Shown: positions 48,501 through 59,284, counted from the stretch's first letter. The stretch: DNA of 64,000 nucleotides from Symbiodinium microadriaticum (GCA_001939145.1 LSRX01000325.1:587912-651911); one strand, 5' to 3'. Numbers and translations: made by a program. Notes: generated by a model not told the origin, from the letters alone.

Positions 48501-49956
48501 AATGCCCTATCATTATAAGGCATTGAACCCTACGTCTCTGTGTGGCTCTGTGAAAACAACAGTCCTACCACGCCTAACCAGCCGAAAAAAACAAAAAGAA
48601 TACCAAAAAACACACATGCGCCAACAGAATCCAGAAGTCCGCCTTGTCACCGGCGCAGGCCGCCCCTGCCACCGAGGTGGGACTGGCGACCCTTGCCATG
48701 GACCTCGGTGGGCTGCAGCTTTGCTTGCCGGGCTTTGGGATAAACAAATGGGCGTAAATCCAGACGAAGGCTCGGCTCGCTCCCCTCAAGCACGGCAACT
48801 TCTGCGGCACTCATGGCCTGGGAGAAGCGGCAGGGTGCTCGGAACTCTTGTGTACTCAAGGAGTCTACAGCTTAGGCTTGGGGAGTGCTGGACGTTGTGG
48901 CTTCAGGGGCTCCTCTGCTTGGGGATGCTACAGCACGAGCGAGGTGAGGGGTGCGAAAATAGACGCAGCTTGAACGACGGTTCCGACACCGGCTAGTTTA
49001 AAACTTTTTAACCCCCGTTCCGAGTTCGCTGACGGACATGCAGACACCTGGAATGACCTGGAATGTTACGGTTGAGGAGTGCGCACCTTCAGAGCTTAGA
49101 ACGTTTTAAGGTACCCTACAAACATCGAGTCTATCAAAAATACATAAGCCAAGGGGCGCGGCAGGGAACTGGCAGAGAGAAGCGGTATCACCAGAAAGGG
49201 TGATCTGAATCGCCACGTTTGGGCGGAAAACGATCTTGTCTGCGGCACACGGGCGCAAGGTTCAGCCCCTCACACCCTGAACCCGAAAGTCCCAAACCGG
49301 GAAGCCGGAGCAGGCGTCACTAGAATCTGCAGTATGCAGCAACTGCCCTAGCCCTGAAGCGATTGCAACCCAAACCCTGTGCATTAAGCCGAAGATGCTT
49401 GCCTGGGATTGCCCTCCCAACGAAGCAAGCTTCAGATGTCGGAGCCGGGATCAATAAGTGTTAGAAATCCCGGGGGTGTGCCGCAGATCATGTTTTCACG
49501 GGTTTGGACATCGATGATCTTGCACGTGCTGCACGGAAGCACTGGGGCATGCTGCGGCACACCCTTCGGCTTGCTACAGGAATCCTGTTGGTGAGCACTT
49601 CACCCGGTTCTCCCCTCTCAAGTTGAAGATTCAGCGTTGACTTCCAGGCTTGCAGGCCCCGAATCACCCAGAAGCTCTCATCAAAGAAGCGGTGACATAC
49701 CCAAAACCAACACCAACTTCCCGATCTTCGGGCCCAGACATCGGTCTTCTAGGGATGAAACACCCCTCACACGCTCAACCCATCTCGACCCCCGGAACAT
49801 CGGAGCCCCAAGCTTCTTGTGATCCTGCCTGGGGACTGCAAAGTCTGTCAGAAAGGCACTTTGGGGTTCAGGGGGCCTTTAGGGGTTAGAGTGTAAGAGG
49901 CTTAGGGGTTTTGGTTCAAGCGCCTAAGAATCCGAACAACTTGTCCCCACAGTGCC
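45511..49956. repeat. 4.4-kb direct duplication, copy 2
   Basis: Second copy of 41040-45509, with the 25-base deletion noted there. It repeats the four 5' antiporter exons at 46396-46443, 47063-47111, 47431-47483 and 48135-48202. If real, the gene would have duplicated 5' exons; if an assembly overlap, this copy should be removed. Confidence 0.95.
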
Positions 49957-50130
49957 CGGCATACTTGCTCTCACTGCTGGCTCCGCAGCCCATGCGCTGG
50001 GAAGAACACTGCAATGTCCAGGGCACCCTCGACAATAACTTTGCGTTGGGGATTAAGTTTTCAACATGTCACGGTTTGACTTCCAATTTCTGCACCAGCT
50101 CCTTGGTTCAATTCGCTTGGACATCGCATA
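49945..50130. repeat. LRR-gene 3' flank repeat, copy 1
   Basis: Matches 57836-58060 and 62126-62340. Shared text includes the CTCTCACTGCTGGCTCC core, GGAGCATGTCACGATG-like sequence and a TTCAATTCGCTTGGAC-like stretch. It lies just beyond the 3' end of the LRR gene, so it marks duplication blocks. Confidence 0.75.
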
Positions 50131-50399
50131 AGGGACTAAGCTACAAAGTTTGGAGTTCGAGCAGCACGAAGTTTGGGGAGTCGCATGTCAATGACCTACT
50201 CGGTGCTTGAGGGTTCAAGGTCAGGGCACAGACATTGAGCAGATGATCGAGTTTCTGAGCTTTACAGTGCTGCTTTAAATGCCTTGTGACAGCACTTGAG
50301 CCGCACGACGAGAGACATCACAACGCTCTTCAACTTCGGACGCTACAACACATTGGGGTCGGTGCAAGACACCGAGTGCCTCAAACCCGAATTCTGCGA

Positions 50400-53300
50400 C
50401 TTGACCCGTGTGTTAGCGTCGGATCCTGACCCCAGTCCTCAAAGGTCCCAAACCAGCAAAGACCCAAGACCAACACCAAAGCAAGACTGCACTGCTACGG
50501 CGACAAGCTTGAATGCTCGGACTCCACCACCGCGAGATCTCTGCTTCTTCGGCGGTAGATCCGCAGCGCTCGGGAGAAAGCCCACCGCCAGCGCGCCGAG
50601 GCTGAGGCCTCGCAGCCGAAAGAGTCGAAGCCCCGAAGTCTCCCACAGAAGCCACGACCGCACTCCGGGCCGGGTCCCGGCCGGGCCTCGGATCAAAGAG
50701 CGATGCCTTTCTGACGCACCGGCAGCGCAGCAAAGATGGCCCGGAGCTTTTCCTTCTCCTCTTTGCCTGGGGCGTGGTTTGTGTGGCAAGGTCCTCAAGA
50801 TGCTTTGACAAAGCCCTCCGAGGCCCGGGCCGAGGTCGTTGTTCTCCAGTTGAACAACGACCTCCGTGAGCTGCGGCAGCTCTCGAAGGCTCTCCACCAC
50901 TGCGGTGGCGCCGGCATCGCCTCGGCCGGGAGGCAGGCAGAGCCAGCCACTTCCGGTAGAATCTGCGGTAGAGGGAGTGGGAGTGGACATCGGCAGAAAC
51001 CCGTCTCTTCAAACTTCGGCGTGGAGATTGGGCTGCACCGAGAACAGGGATCCAAGGCTTGGATCGCCTGAACCTGGTTTGTGGGGCAAGGCCCTAAGGC
51101 CGCTTAACAGACCTCGAGGCCCTGGCCCAGCGCGTTGCTGCGCAGATAAACCTTGAGCACGGTGAGCTGCCGCAGATTCCGCAGGCTCTCAGCCACAGCT
51201 GCGGCGCCTGCATCACCTCGGGCGACAGAGAGGTGAGGCCCCAAGCTGCCACGCTCCCCCCCACCCGGTCGCGAAGGCTATAAGGGCACAATGATACGGC
51301 CCTCCAATGCAACTGCAGCTCTCGGGCTTCGACTTCTTCCGGGGTCCGAGCAGAGCGCCCTCCGAGGCCCCGGGCCGATCTTGTTCTCAGCCAGGTCCAA
51401 CCTGAGCTCCTTGAGCTCCGTCAGCCGGGCGAGGGCGGAGGCCACGGCCTTTGCGCCCTCCTCGCCTCGGTGCCGGCAGGGGCGTGACTGCTCAAGTGCT
51501 GCTTCCAGCTGCCCCTTCAGCTGGAAAAAGTCGCGACGCACAGTGAAATGGAAGGAAATTGGCGGCCTTCCCGAAGGGACGGGAACGGGCATTTGGGCAG
51601 GAGGGTTTTCGGAATCGGAAATCTCAAAACAGCCGGCGCGTGAATCCAAGACTCGGAAACACCTCACGGGAGTCGAGGCCCGTTCGGGAACAGGCTAGGC
51701 TTGGGATGAGATGGCTTGGGACTTCATGGTGGGCTGCGTACACTGGATGCAGTTTGCAGTGGCAAACAAGAAGGCCTCTACGTCTCCACGGCTATCTCTA
51801 AATACTAAGAAACTGACAAAGAACGGAGATGGATACACATGGATGGGGTCGGCTTGCAGGCCCAACCCCAAGTGGGAGGCGGCCGCCAACAAGCTGGAAA
51901 TCCAAAAAGCGAAAACGCGGAGAGGGCAGCTGAGGCCCCCGGCCCAGGGAGTTGTTAAACAGATCCAACGTCAGCCGCTCCAGCTCCGTTTGTTGGCCGA
52001 GGCCCGCGGCCAGGGCCCGGGCCTCGTCAGCGCCTGCCAGCGGAAGGGAGGAGAGGATTTCTTCTTCTCCGCTCCGCGCGCTCCGGAAAGGGCCGCCGAG
52101 GCCGGGGCCCAAGCGGCGGCCGTGGACGCCGAGCCAGAGNNNNNNNNNNNNNNNNNNNNNNNNNNNNNNNNNNNNNNNNNNNNNNNNNNNNNNNNNNNNN
52201 NNNNNNNNNNNNNNNNNNNNNNNNNNNNNNNNNNNNNNNNNNNNNNNNNNNNNNNNNNNNNNNNNNNNNNNNNNNNNNNNNNNNNNNNNNNNNNNNNNNN
52301 NNNNNNNNNNNNNNNNNNNNNNNNNNNNNNNNNNNNNNNNNNNNNNNNNNNNNNNNNNNNNNNNNNNNNNNNNNNNNNNNNNNNNNNNNNNNNNNNNNNN
52401 NNNNNNNNNNNNNNNNNNNNNNNNNNNNNNNNNNNNNNNNNNNNNNNNNNNNGGTAGGAGGGGTTCCGCGTAGTTCCGGTTTCCAAGCTTCTTTGGGAGA
52501 CACTTTGCCCTTCAGAACCCTGCCGTCGACTTCATTCGGTCGGGCCCGAAGTGATGAAAAACTTGCCACGCTTCAGAGAGAGAGCACGCCGCGAGCCTCC
52601 AACATGGACAGGAACTCCAGCGCTGGGTGGGTGATGGTGCCCTTCACCTGGACCTGAAGAGAAAAGGCACCTACAGCGGACAGCCAGAGACGAGGGGAAG
52701 CTGTGAGAGAAAGAGCGGGAAGAAGCAACGCCACGAGCTCTCGTCACCCCGCCTGGCCGGTCCGGAGACCCCTGGCCAGTGCCAGTGCCACGGCCTGGCC
52801 CAAATCGCAGCCCGTCAGATCGACCTCCCGGAACTCGCCTCGGTGGGAGCGCGCTCGGTGGGGGCCCGGGCCTGGGGCCTCCGGGAGCTGAGCCTGGCAC
52901 CAGCAAGGCTCAGCCGCTTGAGGGTCCGGTTCTGCTTCATTCCCTGCACGCGAGGACGGGGCTTGCTCGCAGCCACAGCGACTCGTCCTTTCGGCGGAAG
53001 CCTTGAAAGGCCTGTACAACTACGTGCAGAGTTGCAGGCATCGCGCTTCGGCTTCGGTCTGCAAATCTCTGAATCCGATCCCCGCTCATCTCAGAGCTCG
53101 AAGGCCTCGGCCAAAGCCTTGACACCAGCGACATCGACGTGGCCGAGGCTCAGTGCCGTAAGCGTCCCGTTGGACTGCAAAGCCAAGGCCTGGAGTGCAT
53201 CGTTGAGCTTCCATGATGCATCTGTGCATCGGCAACTGGCGGTGGGCCTCGATGACCTGGCGAGTGCCCTCCTCAAACAGCTCGTTCTGCTGCAGATGGA

Positions 53301-55850
53301 GCTGTCGAAGCTTGATCTTCTCCAGGGCCTGCCGCGAAGTGGTTGGGCTGCGGCATGCTGCGACTGGCTTCTGCATGCAGCACGGCGGAATTCGGAAAAT
53401 GCTCAAAGGAAACAACGGCCTTCAGCAGCAGCGGGAGCTTCGGGCGGAGCTCACAGTGTACGATCTCCAGGCTCCTGAAAGTGACGACCGTCTAGCCGGG
53501 AGGCCGAATTAGCATTGACTGCGATAGCCGTCAAGAATGTCAAGCCTGTAGGGTACTCCTTTGCATGCCGAGGCGCTCCAGCACCGGGTAATGCTCGAGA
53601 GCCGACAGAGCGATGTCGAGTGCGTCCGCAAGCAAATCTACGAGCCTCAGGCTCCTGCAGGTCTTTGCCTTCTCTTTGTACACTTCCGCTTGCAATCTGC
53701 AAACGGTTTTTTCGTCATTTTGATGCGTGAATTTGAGCCGGCCTGCGACATCCTTTTCAAATGCCTCCGGCGACATCGGGGCCATTCCCCCTTTCTCGTC
53801 TTCCGGCGCATCTATTTCACGCGAAAGGTTAGTGGCTGCCCGAGTGCTGGACCACTCCCTCTCAGCAGCACACCAACCTCGCACCCTATACGGGGTGCGG
53901 TTCTTCATCAGTTCAGTGACCGGCACTGGTTTTACCAGGCCGGTTGGGTGGTGATACATCATCACAGAGTCTTGGTTTCTCTCGGCTTTCGCTACGTCTG
54001 CTTCTGGCGTCAGCGACTCGATTCGGACGGTGCGTGTCTCGTCATGGCAGTACAGCACATGCATGTGCTGCATCGCACGCCCGAAGCTGAGGTTCTGCTG
54101 CTGGGAGAGTCGCTGGAACTGATGCAGAGACACGTAATCTATGAAAAGCCACTCCTTTCCCGTAAGAGCCTTGGCTAGTTTGGAAACCTGGTATCCATAG
54201 GGGTCACAGTGCTCCCTCGACTCCCAGCAGTGTGACAACGAGATTACCTGGGTCCCGTCAGACGCCTCGCCGTCGGCCCAGTCTTGCACCTCGGAAGGGT
54301 GACACAAATAAGCAGAGGCAGACTTCGGGCTCCCGCGGTCTTTGAGCAGGCAGATTAGTATTATTGAAAAATGGCATATCGCGCGCCTCCTCGTGTGTCA
54401 CCAGCGCCGTGCGGCTGTCAACGTAGGCGGACTCTGCTTCCTGGCGCCGCGGGAAACGCTGTACTTCCCGGTGCAGCTTCAGAATGAAGTCGGCTCGCAC
54501 CTCGGGCCGATCTGATCCGCGCCAATATATCACTATGCTAGACGGCTATAGACTACTGGACTACTGGCCATCCTAGCATTGAACAGCAGGAATGATCGGA
54601 TGGCATAGCTTGGGGTGTGCACAAGCCGGATGTCCGCATCTTTCAGGAAGTCCGCCAGCCCCTGCTTCTGAGCCAGGTCGTAGCGCTTGGGCTGGCGCAG
54701 GCGCAGGCGTTGTGCGACGCTGTCGCGGAGCAGGCAGGGAAACACTCGCTCACCCCGCGCGCCCCGGCCTCTTGGGGCTCCGAAGGTGGATCCGGTCGGC
54801 GGAGGCAGCGTGCCACGTCTTCGCAGTTCAGTAGGCCCTCGCCTCCGGACAGAAGTGTGCACCACAAACTATATATATAGCTTTCCGAAATCGCACTGGG
54901 CTCTGTCGATGTCCAATTCTGAGCTTCCGGCGATCGGGGACAAGCTCTTGAAAGATGTCCTGGCCCATCTGCTCGGGCACAATGTTGCAACAAGCTGGGC
55001 ACGCAGTCTCCGCCTGGAGCATCTCCACGGTGAAACGGTCGCCTGCCACGTGCCGGGAAGAATCCCTACACGACATCCTGATGCCAGATCCTGAAAACTT
55101 GGTCGTTGGATCTCGGTGGCTACAAGGCTCGATAGGGATGTATTGAGATGCGCCTTCACGGTACTGCACCAGCCATGCAACAGTTACGAGGATCCACGCT
55201 TCGCACCTCACTTTGAATTCGAGAAGTATAACTTGAACTTCTTTCCACATGCTAACGATATTTAGCCCGGATCAATGTCAAGCATATAATTGACTCCGAA
55301 CGTATTTGCAGACTGATGAACTTGCCGGATGTGTGACGAATCGTGTCGGGATTCTACGTAGATACAAGGGGGCAACTGAGGGGACTCACCTGGGCCGGGT
55401 GCTGGCCTTTGAGGTTCCTGACGATGAAGTGGAGAGCGTCCTTGGAGATCCTCCTCGTGCCCGGGCCACCCTGGCAGAGGAGCAGCGGGAAAGAACAATG
55501 GAAGCTACAGCAATCGACCCAGAGGCTTCAGATCGGGCAACAAGCCCATTGAGAGAAACGAAAACTCGGATGGGCCAGCGTGATGAAGCACGAGCAAGAT
55601 CAGCCAGACGATTCGAGGCCACAGGACAGGGCGGTATGATTCCGAATCAAGCCCAACTTGTAGAAATACTGACATACTACATTACTACACCAACCTATCC
55701 CCGCACTACTGTCACCTAGGCGTAACTGCAGCTCCCAGCCCCGCCCTCCAGCCCGCGGCACCAGCTGGATGTCCGCATCTTCGAGGAAGGCCGCCAGCTG
55801 GTTCTTGTCAGCCAGGTCGTACTCCTTCCCCTGCCCCAAAAGTCCACAAC
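50400..55850 (-). CDS. LRR protein gene with HET/TIR-like domain, many exons
   Basis: On the minus strand, from about 55.85 down to 50.4 kb: duplicated YDLAxKxxLAxFLxDADI modules (55760-55830, 54610-54690), an exon 55390-55450, a segment SDRPEVRADFILKLHREVQ, a domain at 53540-54307, then leucine-rich repeats at 53.4, 53.2, 52.9, 52.0, 51.45, 51.2 and 50.9 kb. The repeats follow GDxGAxAVAESLRxLxxLTxLxVxLxxNxLGPG, an RNase-inhibitor-like LRR. Many change frame between units, so each LRR is probably its own exon. An N gap (52140-52452) removes at least one. The architecture resembles an intracellular receptor without a visible NTPase domain. Function is inferred only from domains. Confidence 0.65.
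50439..50990 (-). CDS. LRR segment and 3' part of LRR gene
   Basis: Contains GDAGATAVVESLRELPQLTE followed by VVVQLENNDLGPG, one full LRR, then a less conserved tail (RGPAGTRPGVRSW, LRLFRLRGLSLGALAVGF). The tail is similar to the minus-strand segment at 62575-62868, so it belongs to a duplicated unit. Confidence 0.65.
   Translation of the reverse strand: MSTPTPSTADSTGSGWLCLPPGRGDAGATAVVESLRELPQLTEVVVQLENNDLGPGLGGLCQSILRTLPHKPRPRQRGEGKAPGHLCCAAGASERHRSLIRGPAGTRPGVRSWLLWETSGLRLFRLRGLSLGALAVGFLPSAADLPPKKQRSRGGGVRAFKLVAVAVQSCFGVGLGSLLVWDL
51105..51235 (-). CDS. LRR exon
   Basis: Reads VARGDAGAAAVAESLRNLRQ then LTVLKVYLRSNALGQGLEV, one LRR unit in its own frame. Neighbouring units on both sides are in other frames, which fits separate exons. 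Confidence 0.65.
51345..51530 (-). CDS. LRR exon
   Basis: Reads QLEAALEQSRPC, then GEEGAKAVASALARLTELKE and LRLDLAENKIGPGPRRALCS. It is the closest match to the unit at 63240-63410 (QLEAAFEQSRPG ... LQLDLPKNKNGPEPRRVLCS). Confidence 0.7.
51880..52112 (-). CDS. LRR exon(s) next to assembly gap
   Basis: Starts with the end of one unit (GPGLGGPF) and continues AGADEARALAAGLGQQTELE, RLTLDLFNNSLGRG. The N gap at 52140 cuts the upstream repeat. Confidence 0.65.
52140..52452. other. Assembly gap (313 N)
   Basis: A run of N inside the LRR region. The GC-rich, repetitive exons around it explain a failed assembly. Confidence 0.99.
52744..52950 (-). CDS. Divergent LRR exon
   Basis: Reads NRTLKRLSLAGARL in one frame and EFREVDLTGCDLGQAVALAL in the next, both LRR-like. 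The frame switch is due to either an intron or a frameshift. Confidence 0.5.
   Translation of the reverse strand, partial: RAGNEAEPDPQAAEPCWCQAQLPEAPGPGPHRARSHRGEFREVDLTGCDLGQAVALALARGLRTGQAG
53086..53415 (-). CDS. LRR exons
   Basis: Two LRR-like stretches in different frames: IKLRQLHLQQNELFEEGTRQ and, downstream, LNDALQALALQSNGTLTALS with LGHVDVAGVKALAEAFEL. They directly follow the HET/TIR-like domain segment. Confidence 0.6.
   Translation of the reverse strand: MFPLSIFRIPPCCMQKPVAACRSPTTSRQALEKIKLRQLHLQQNELFEEGTRQVIEAHRQLPMHRCIMEAQRCTPGLGFAVQRDAYGTEPRPRRCRWCQGFGRGLRALR
53540..54307 (-). CDS. HET/TIR-like domain segment of LRR gene
   Basis: A 255-codon uninterrupted frame. Motifs in order: VISLSHCWESREHCDPYGYQ, a WLFIDYVSLHQF core, MQHMHVLYCHDETRTVRIES and RGWCAAEREWSS. 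The order SxCW, LFIDxxSLxQ, repeated M and V, then RGWCxxE resembles the HET domain (SYxWG ... LWIDxxCIxQ ... RxWxxQE). The tail (RSLRLVDLLADALDIALSAL) leads into LRR-like sequence. The assignment is by pattern only. Similar domains with LRRs are, to my recollection, common in Symbiodiniaceae. The first codon is only the first ATG of the frame; coding probably continues upstream by splicing. Confidence 0.6.
   Translation of the reverse strand: MCHPSEVQDWADGEASDGTQVISLSHCWESREHCDPYGYQVSKLAKALTGKEWLFIDYVSLHQFQRLSQQQNLSFGRAMQHMHVLYCHDETRTVRIESLTPEADVAKAERNQDSVMMYHHPTGLVKPVPVTELMKNRTPYRVRGWCAAEREWSSTRAATNLSREIDAPEDEKGGMAPMSPEAFEKDVAGRLKFTHQNDEKTVCRLQAEVYKEKAKTCRSLRLVDLLADALDIALSALEHYPVLERLGMQRSTLQA
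54390..54533 (-). CDS. Upstream exon of LRR gene
   Basis: Reads SDRPEVRADFILKLHREVQR, then FPRRQEAESAYVDSRTALVT and HEEARDMPFFNN. It is in a different frame from the HET/TIR-like segment 80 bases downstream; the gap between them would be a short intron. Confidence 0.5.
54600..54700 (-). CDS. Exon with YDLAQKQGLADFLKDADIRL module
   Basis: Reads KRYDLAQKQGLADFLKDADI then RLVHTPSYAIRSF. It closely resembles the module at 55750-55835 (EYDLADKNQLAAFLEDADIQ). Two copies 1.1 kb apart indicate local exon duplication. Function unknown. Confidence 0.5.
54970..55080 (-). CDS. Candidate exon, cysteine-containing
   Basis: The minus strand reads HVAGDRFTVEMLQAETACPA then CCNIVPEQMGQDIFQELV. It is protein-like, with a CPACC cluster, between the two YDLA modules and in the same direction. 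Borders not fixed. Confidence 0.4.
55390..55450 (-). CDS. Candidate exon, ISKDALHFIVRNLKGQHPAQ
   Basis: Sixty-one bases encoding twenty codons, flanked by AG|G and a consensus-like GTGAGT donor. A plus-strand frame across the same DNA is also open, but the splice sites favour minus. Confidence 0.45.
55740..55839 (-). CDS. Exon with EYDLADKNQLAAFLEDADIQ module
   Basis: Second copy of the module seen at 54600-54700, continuing LVPRAGGRGWELQLRLGD. It may be the 5'-most coding part of the LRR gene visible here. Confidence 0.5.
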
Positions 55851-56949
55851 GCCCAAAGAGGAACCCGAAGATATGCCACGACCCCGACAGAAGAGGACAA
55901 CCCTAAAGCCTAACCCTGAACCCTAATTCCTAAACCCTGCAAGCCCTGAACCATGGGAAGAGAAAACCGCAGAACGGCCCCTCCGGGCCTCAGTCGCCAT
56001 CCGAGCCCTGGCCTTCGGCCTGGCAGCTTTTGGGGGGGAGGCCGTGTCTTCGGGAAGAAAAAGGATCGCACGTCGATTGATAGAGGTTAAGGAGGTGGTG
56101 CTTTGCCTGCAAAGGGTTTTTTCGTGGAGATTCGGTATGAAGCCTCCGACCAAAAGCTTTGACACTAAGTGCTGGGCCTAGAATGAAAGCCTACTCAGCC
56201 GAACCCCCGACAATCCCCCTTGGATTCCCTGCGTGTACGCCCCAATGTATGTGCACCACAGCAGTCTGCATGCAAGCCCACCCCCATTTCCGAGGTCGAG
56301 CCTGGCCCACGTAGATGTGCGGCGAGATGGATGCTTGGACAAGCCTGTGAGCTTCGACGCCCGTTCACGAAGAGGTCGGGGATCGTCAGAGGAACAGTTT
56401 GGGATATTGCCGCGGACCTTGTCATGAAGTTGAGGTTTTTGTCGAAAGTTCAGGTGGCATCTGCTCGGTGAACGCAAGCCGAAGAGAACCCAATCAAAAA
56501 ACTCAAAAATTGGCAACTACATCTATCCACGAAGCAACGAGGCTCCCCACCTTCGGCTTGGCCAAGGCCTGCGCACCGGCCCGCCGGAATTTTGAGGTTC
56601 AGAAGCGTTTTTTGGGTGCAAAAGAAAACATATCCTAGCACTTCGAAGTCGGCTCGCAGCGTTGGAAAGCAGCTTCATAGATGGGAGAGCGGGCCGGTTG
56701 CATGTCTGGCCTTGTCTCTCTGTGGTTGAAAGGCCAGGACAAAGGAAAAATGGCCCCGCCCCTGGCGCTAATAGTTGCTATAGCGTGACTTCATCACGTG
56801 CCACAATGACTTCTGTTCAATCGGTTGCTAGCCATCAAATACATGTCAGTCATGGATGGGCATGGGACACTACGAGCCGAAACAGCCACCAGGTCGCAGT
56901 TTGTCCCCTGCGAAGAGCCACAACGTCACAGTGCTCCCGATGCCGAGCC

Positions 56950-58070
56950 CTAGCAAGCCGACGATCGAAAGCCATCTGCAAAACTGAGGAAAAGCCTCTC
57001 TGTAGCAGCTCCACGCCCAGGTGAGAGAAGTGCTGGCCGAGACCCTGTTAGGCCTCAACCGCGTACGACTTTCCGTGTTTGCGGTACGGTAATCTGATAG
57101 ACAAGTTCTTTCAGGCTTCTTGAGGCTCTCCGCAAGGAGGTGGCGGATTCGAGCCACGTTCGTGCTCTGAGCCGTGGCGGCTTCTGAAGCCCGGAAGGTC
57201 CACACGGCCCTTCACTGCGAAGGCTCCAGACCCTCCACGCGAACGGAACCCCTGCAGCCTCAACAGCTCTTGGACCTTTTTGCCCTGCTGCTGCGGCTTC
57301 GGACCCTGAGCCGACGAAACCTCAATGACAGAAAAAAACTCCGAGGACCTGAACAGGAACAGCAGCTCCAAATGGATCACAACAAAAGAAGATCACGGAT
57401 TTTCGGACAACCTCTGTGAAGCCCAAAGCCCTTGGCCCTCTGGTAGCGCCCTCCAGCCTTCCAAGGAAGCTTTTTTTTTCATCCCTTGCAAGCTCGGCTC
57501 TTGTCGCAGCCGGTCAAAGCCGGTCCACCGCGAGCCGCGGGCCCCGCCTCGGGTATATTGATTAACTTCGAGGGTTGCAAGCAGTTCGGGTTGTTTAGGG
57601 CTGTTGGGCTGTCAAGAGTCAAAGGTTCTTGTGGGTTCGAACACCTTTTTCATATGTGATCTTCCACGTCTTCCACGGACTGCTGCAGAAAATCTGTTGG
57701 CGAAACCTGCTCCGGCATCTCCCCTCTATCATTGGAAGACTGAAAACTTGAGATCCTGCCAACGGACTGCAGACTTGAAAAAGCATATCAGAAAGGCACA
57801 AGAGCATCCAACTCTCATAGATCCAGAATCCTTGTCCCCCCCAGCGCCCGGCATACTCGCTCTCACTGCTGGCTCCACAGCCCATACACTGGGAGGCGCA
57901 GTGCAATGTTGAGGGTACTTAAGAAAGGCTGTCCATTGAGCATTGTTGGAGCATGTCACGATGTGGCTTCCAGAGTACTGTACCTCCAGACTCTGTCTAT
58001 GTAGTACCACAGAGAGGCTGCCCGGGTCCTTGGGTCCCTGACTCAATTCGCTTAGACATTTGCTATATGT
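56950..58070. repeat. Duplicated block, copy 1
   Basis: Corresponds to 61260-62335 with many small differences and indels. Shared landmarks: ACAAGTTCTTTCAGGCTTCT, CTCTTGGACCTTT, TCCAAATGGATCACAACA-like and GTACTCGCTCTCACTGCTGG-like segments. Open frames exist on both strands but are not conserved between copies, so it is probably non-coding. Confidence 0.8.
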
Positions 58071-58308
58071 GATCTTCCACGGCTTTCCCGAACGCATTGA
58101 GGCATACTGTTGGTGAAGACTGAAAGCTGAATGCTGACTTCTGCTGGCTTCAAGGATTCCAGCAGTGGGCGCAAAGGCGTGTAGTGTAGCACCCGAATCA
58201 CTCAGAAAGTCTCATCAAAGAACCGGTGACATACCAAGACAAACACCAACTACCCAAGCTTATGCAACGCAATCCTCAACAGTGCTCAACCCAACCCAAG
58301 GCCACGCC

Positions 58309-58445
58309 CCCTGCGCCTCGGTGCCCGCAGGGGCGTAACTGCTCAAGTGCTGCTTCCAGCTGCCCTTGTCGCGAGGCACAGCGAAAGGGAAGGAAATTGG
58401 CGGCCTTCCCGAATCTGACGGGAATGGGCATTTTGGGCAGGACGC
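58309..58445 (-). pseudogene. LRR-gene fragment
   Basis: Nearly identical to 51460-51605, the 5' flank of an LRR exon in the main gene, but the LRR coding part itself is missing or truncated. With the 3'-flank repeat at 57836-58060 it marks a collapsed copy of the LRR gene. Confidence 0.6.
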
Positions 58446-58490
58446 GAGCCTCGCTGAGGACCTCGCTGTGATGACAACAAGGTTAGTTAG

Positions 58491-58525
58491 TTTAGGGTTT
58501 AGGGTTTAGGGTTTAGGGTTTAGGG
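58491..58525 (+). repeat. (TTTAGGG)5, perfect
   Basis: Five exact copies of the heptamer, the Arabidopsis-type telomere unit reported in dinoflagellates. Short and internal, so an interstitial telomeric sequence. Confidence 0.95.
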
Positions 58526-58786
58526 TTAGTAAGGAATGAAGGAATGTAGCAATGGTAGTTACAGTAGTAGTTCATTCTTTCATACCCTACGTTCACCAAG
58601 CCCAAGGTAAAAAAATGCACACGGTATGATGCAAGGAATGCCTCGTATTGAAACACATAATAGACAGTGTGGTCCCCGTAACAATACCGCATGCAAACGT
58701 CGTATTGTTGACATTGTCGTAATGTTCATTCTTGTCCGGATTTTGGTCGAGGGTTTGAGGGTTTAAGGGGGTTTACGGTTTAAGTC

Positions 58787-58865
58787 TTCCGGCCAGACAC
58801 AGTTTCTGGAAGGTTCCGGCCAGACATAGTTTCTGGAAGGTTCCGGCCACATAGTTTCTGGAAGG
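58787..58865. repeat. 27-bp tandem repeat, 3 copies
   Basis: Three copies of a unit like TTCCGGCCAGACACAGTTTC followed by TGGAAGG; the third copy has a small deletion. Not built from TTTAGGG. Confidence 0.9.
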
Positions 58866-59284
58866 AGGGAACCAGGGACCCTGCCCTCAACCCCAAGCCT
58901 CACGCCCTAAGCCGTACACCCCAAACCTCAAAACCCCAAATCCTGAGCACAGGCCCTACTGAAGATCCCTTATACCTTCTGTTCTAAGTCACGGCCAAGC
59001 CGCTTTCTGGCATGATCTCGCTTCTTTTGATAAATTAGCAGCGATCGGACAATCTCGTCAACTCAACAAAGCACCTTTGGCGCACAAAGTTAAACCATCT
59101 TGGCTTCTCTCTAGCACTTCTCCTTCCAGAAGTCTGGCACTTCTCCTTCCAGTGGCACATTAAAACAGGTGTACTCCTGACTCCTTGTCGAAAAGGTGAG
59201 ACATCAAAAAAACACAGCGCTCCCACAATGTGTGGTCTATGTATTGCTTCCAAGAAAAATGGGAAGAGCACTGATTTAAGAATA

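Noticed and set aside
11385-52569. Open frames that run through the N gaps
   Set aside because: They exist only because N codons are not counted as stops.
55306-55719. Plus-strand frame of 137 codons
   Set aside because: The opposite strand has a better-supported exon with AG|G and GTGAGT borders; the plus frame has no splice or domain support.
57111-57419. Genes on either strand in the block 57.1-57.4 kb
   Set aside because: The duplicate at 61.5-61.75 kb does not conserve the frames, which argues for non-coding DNA.
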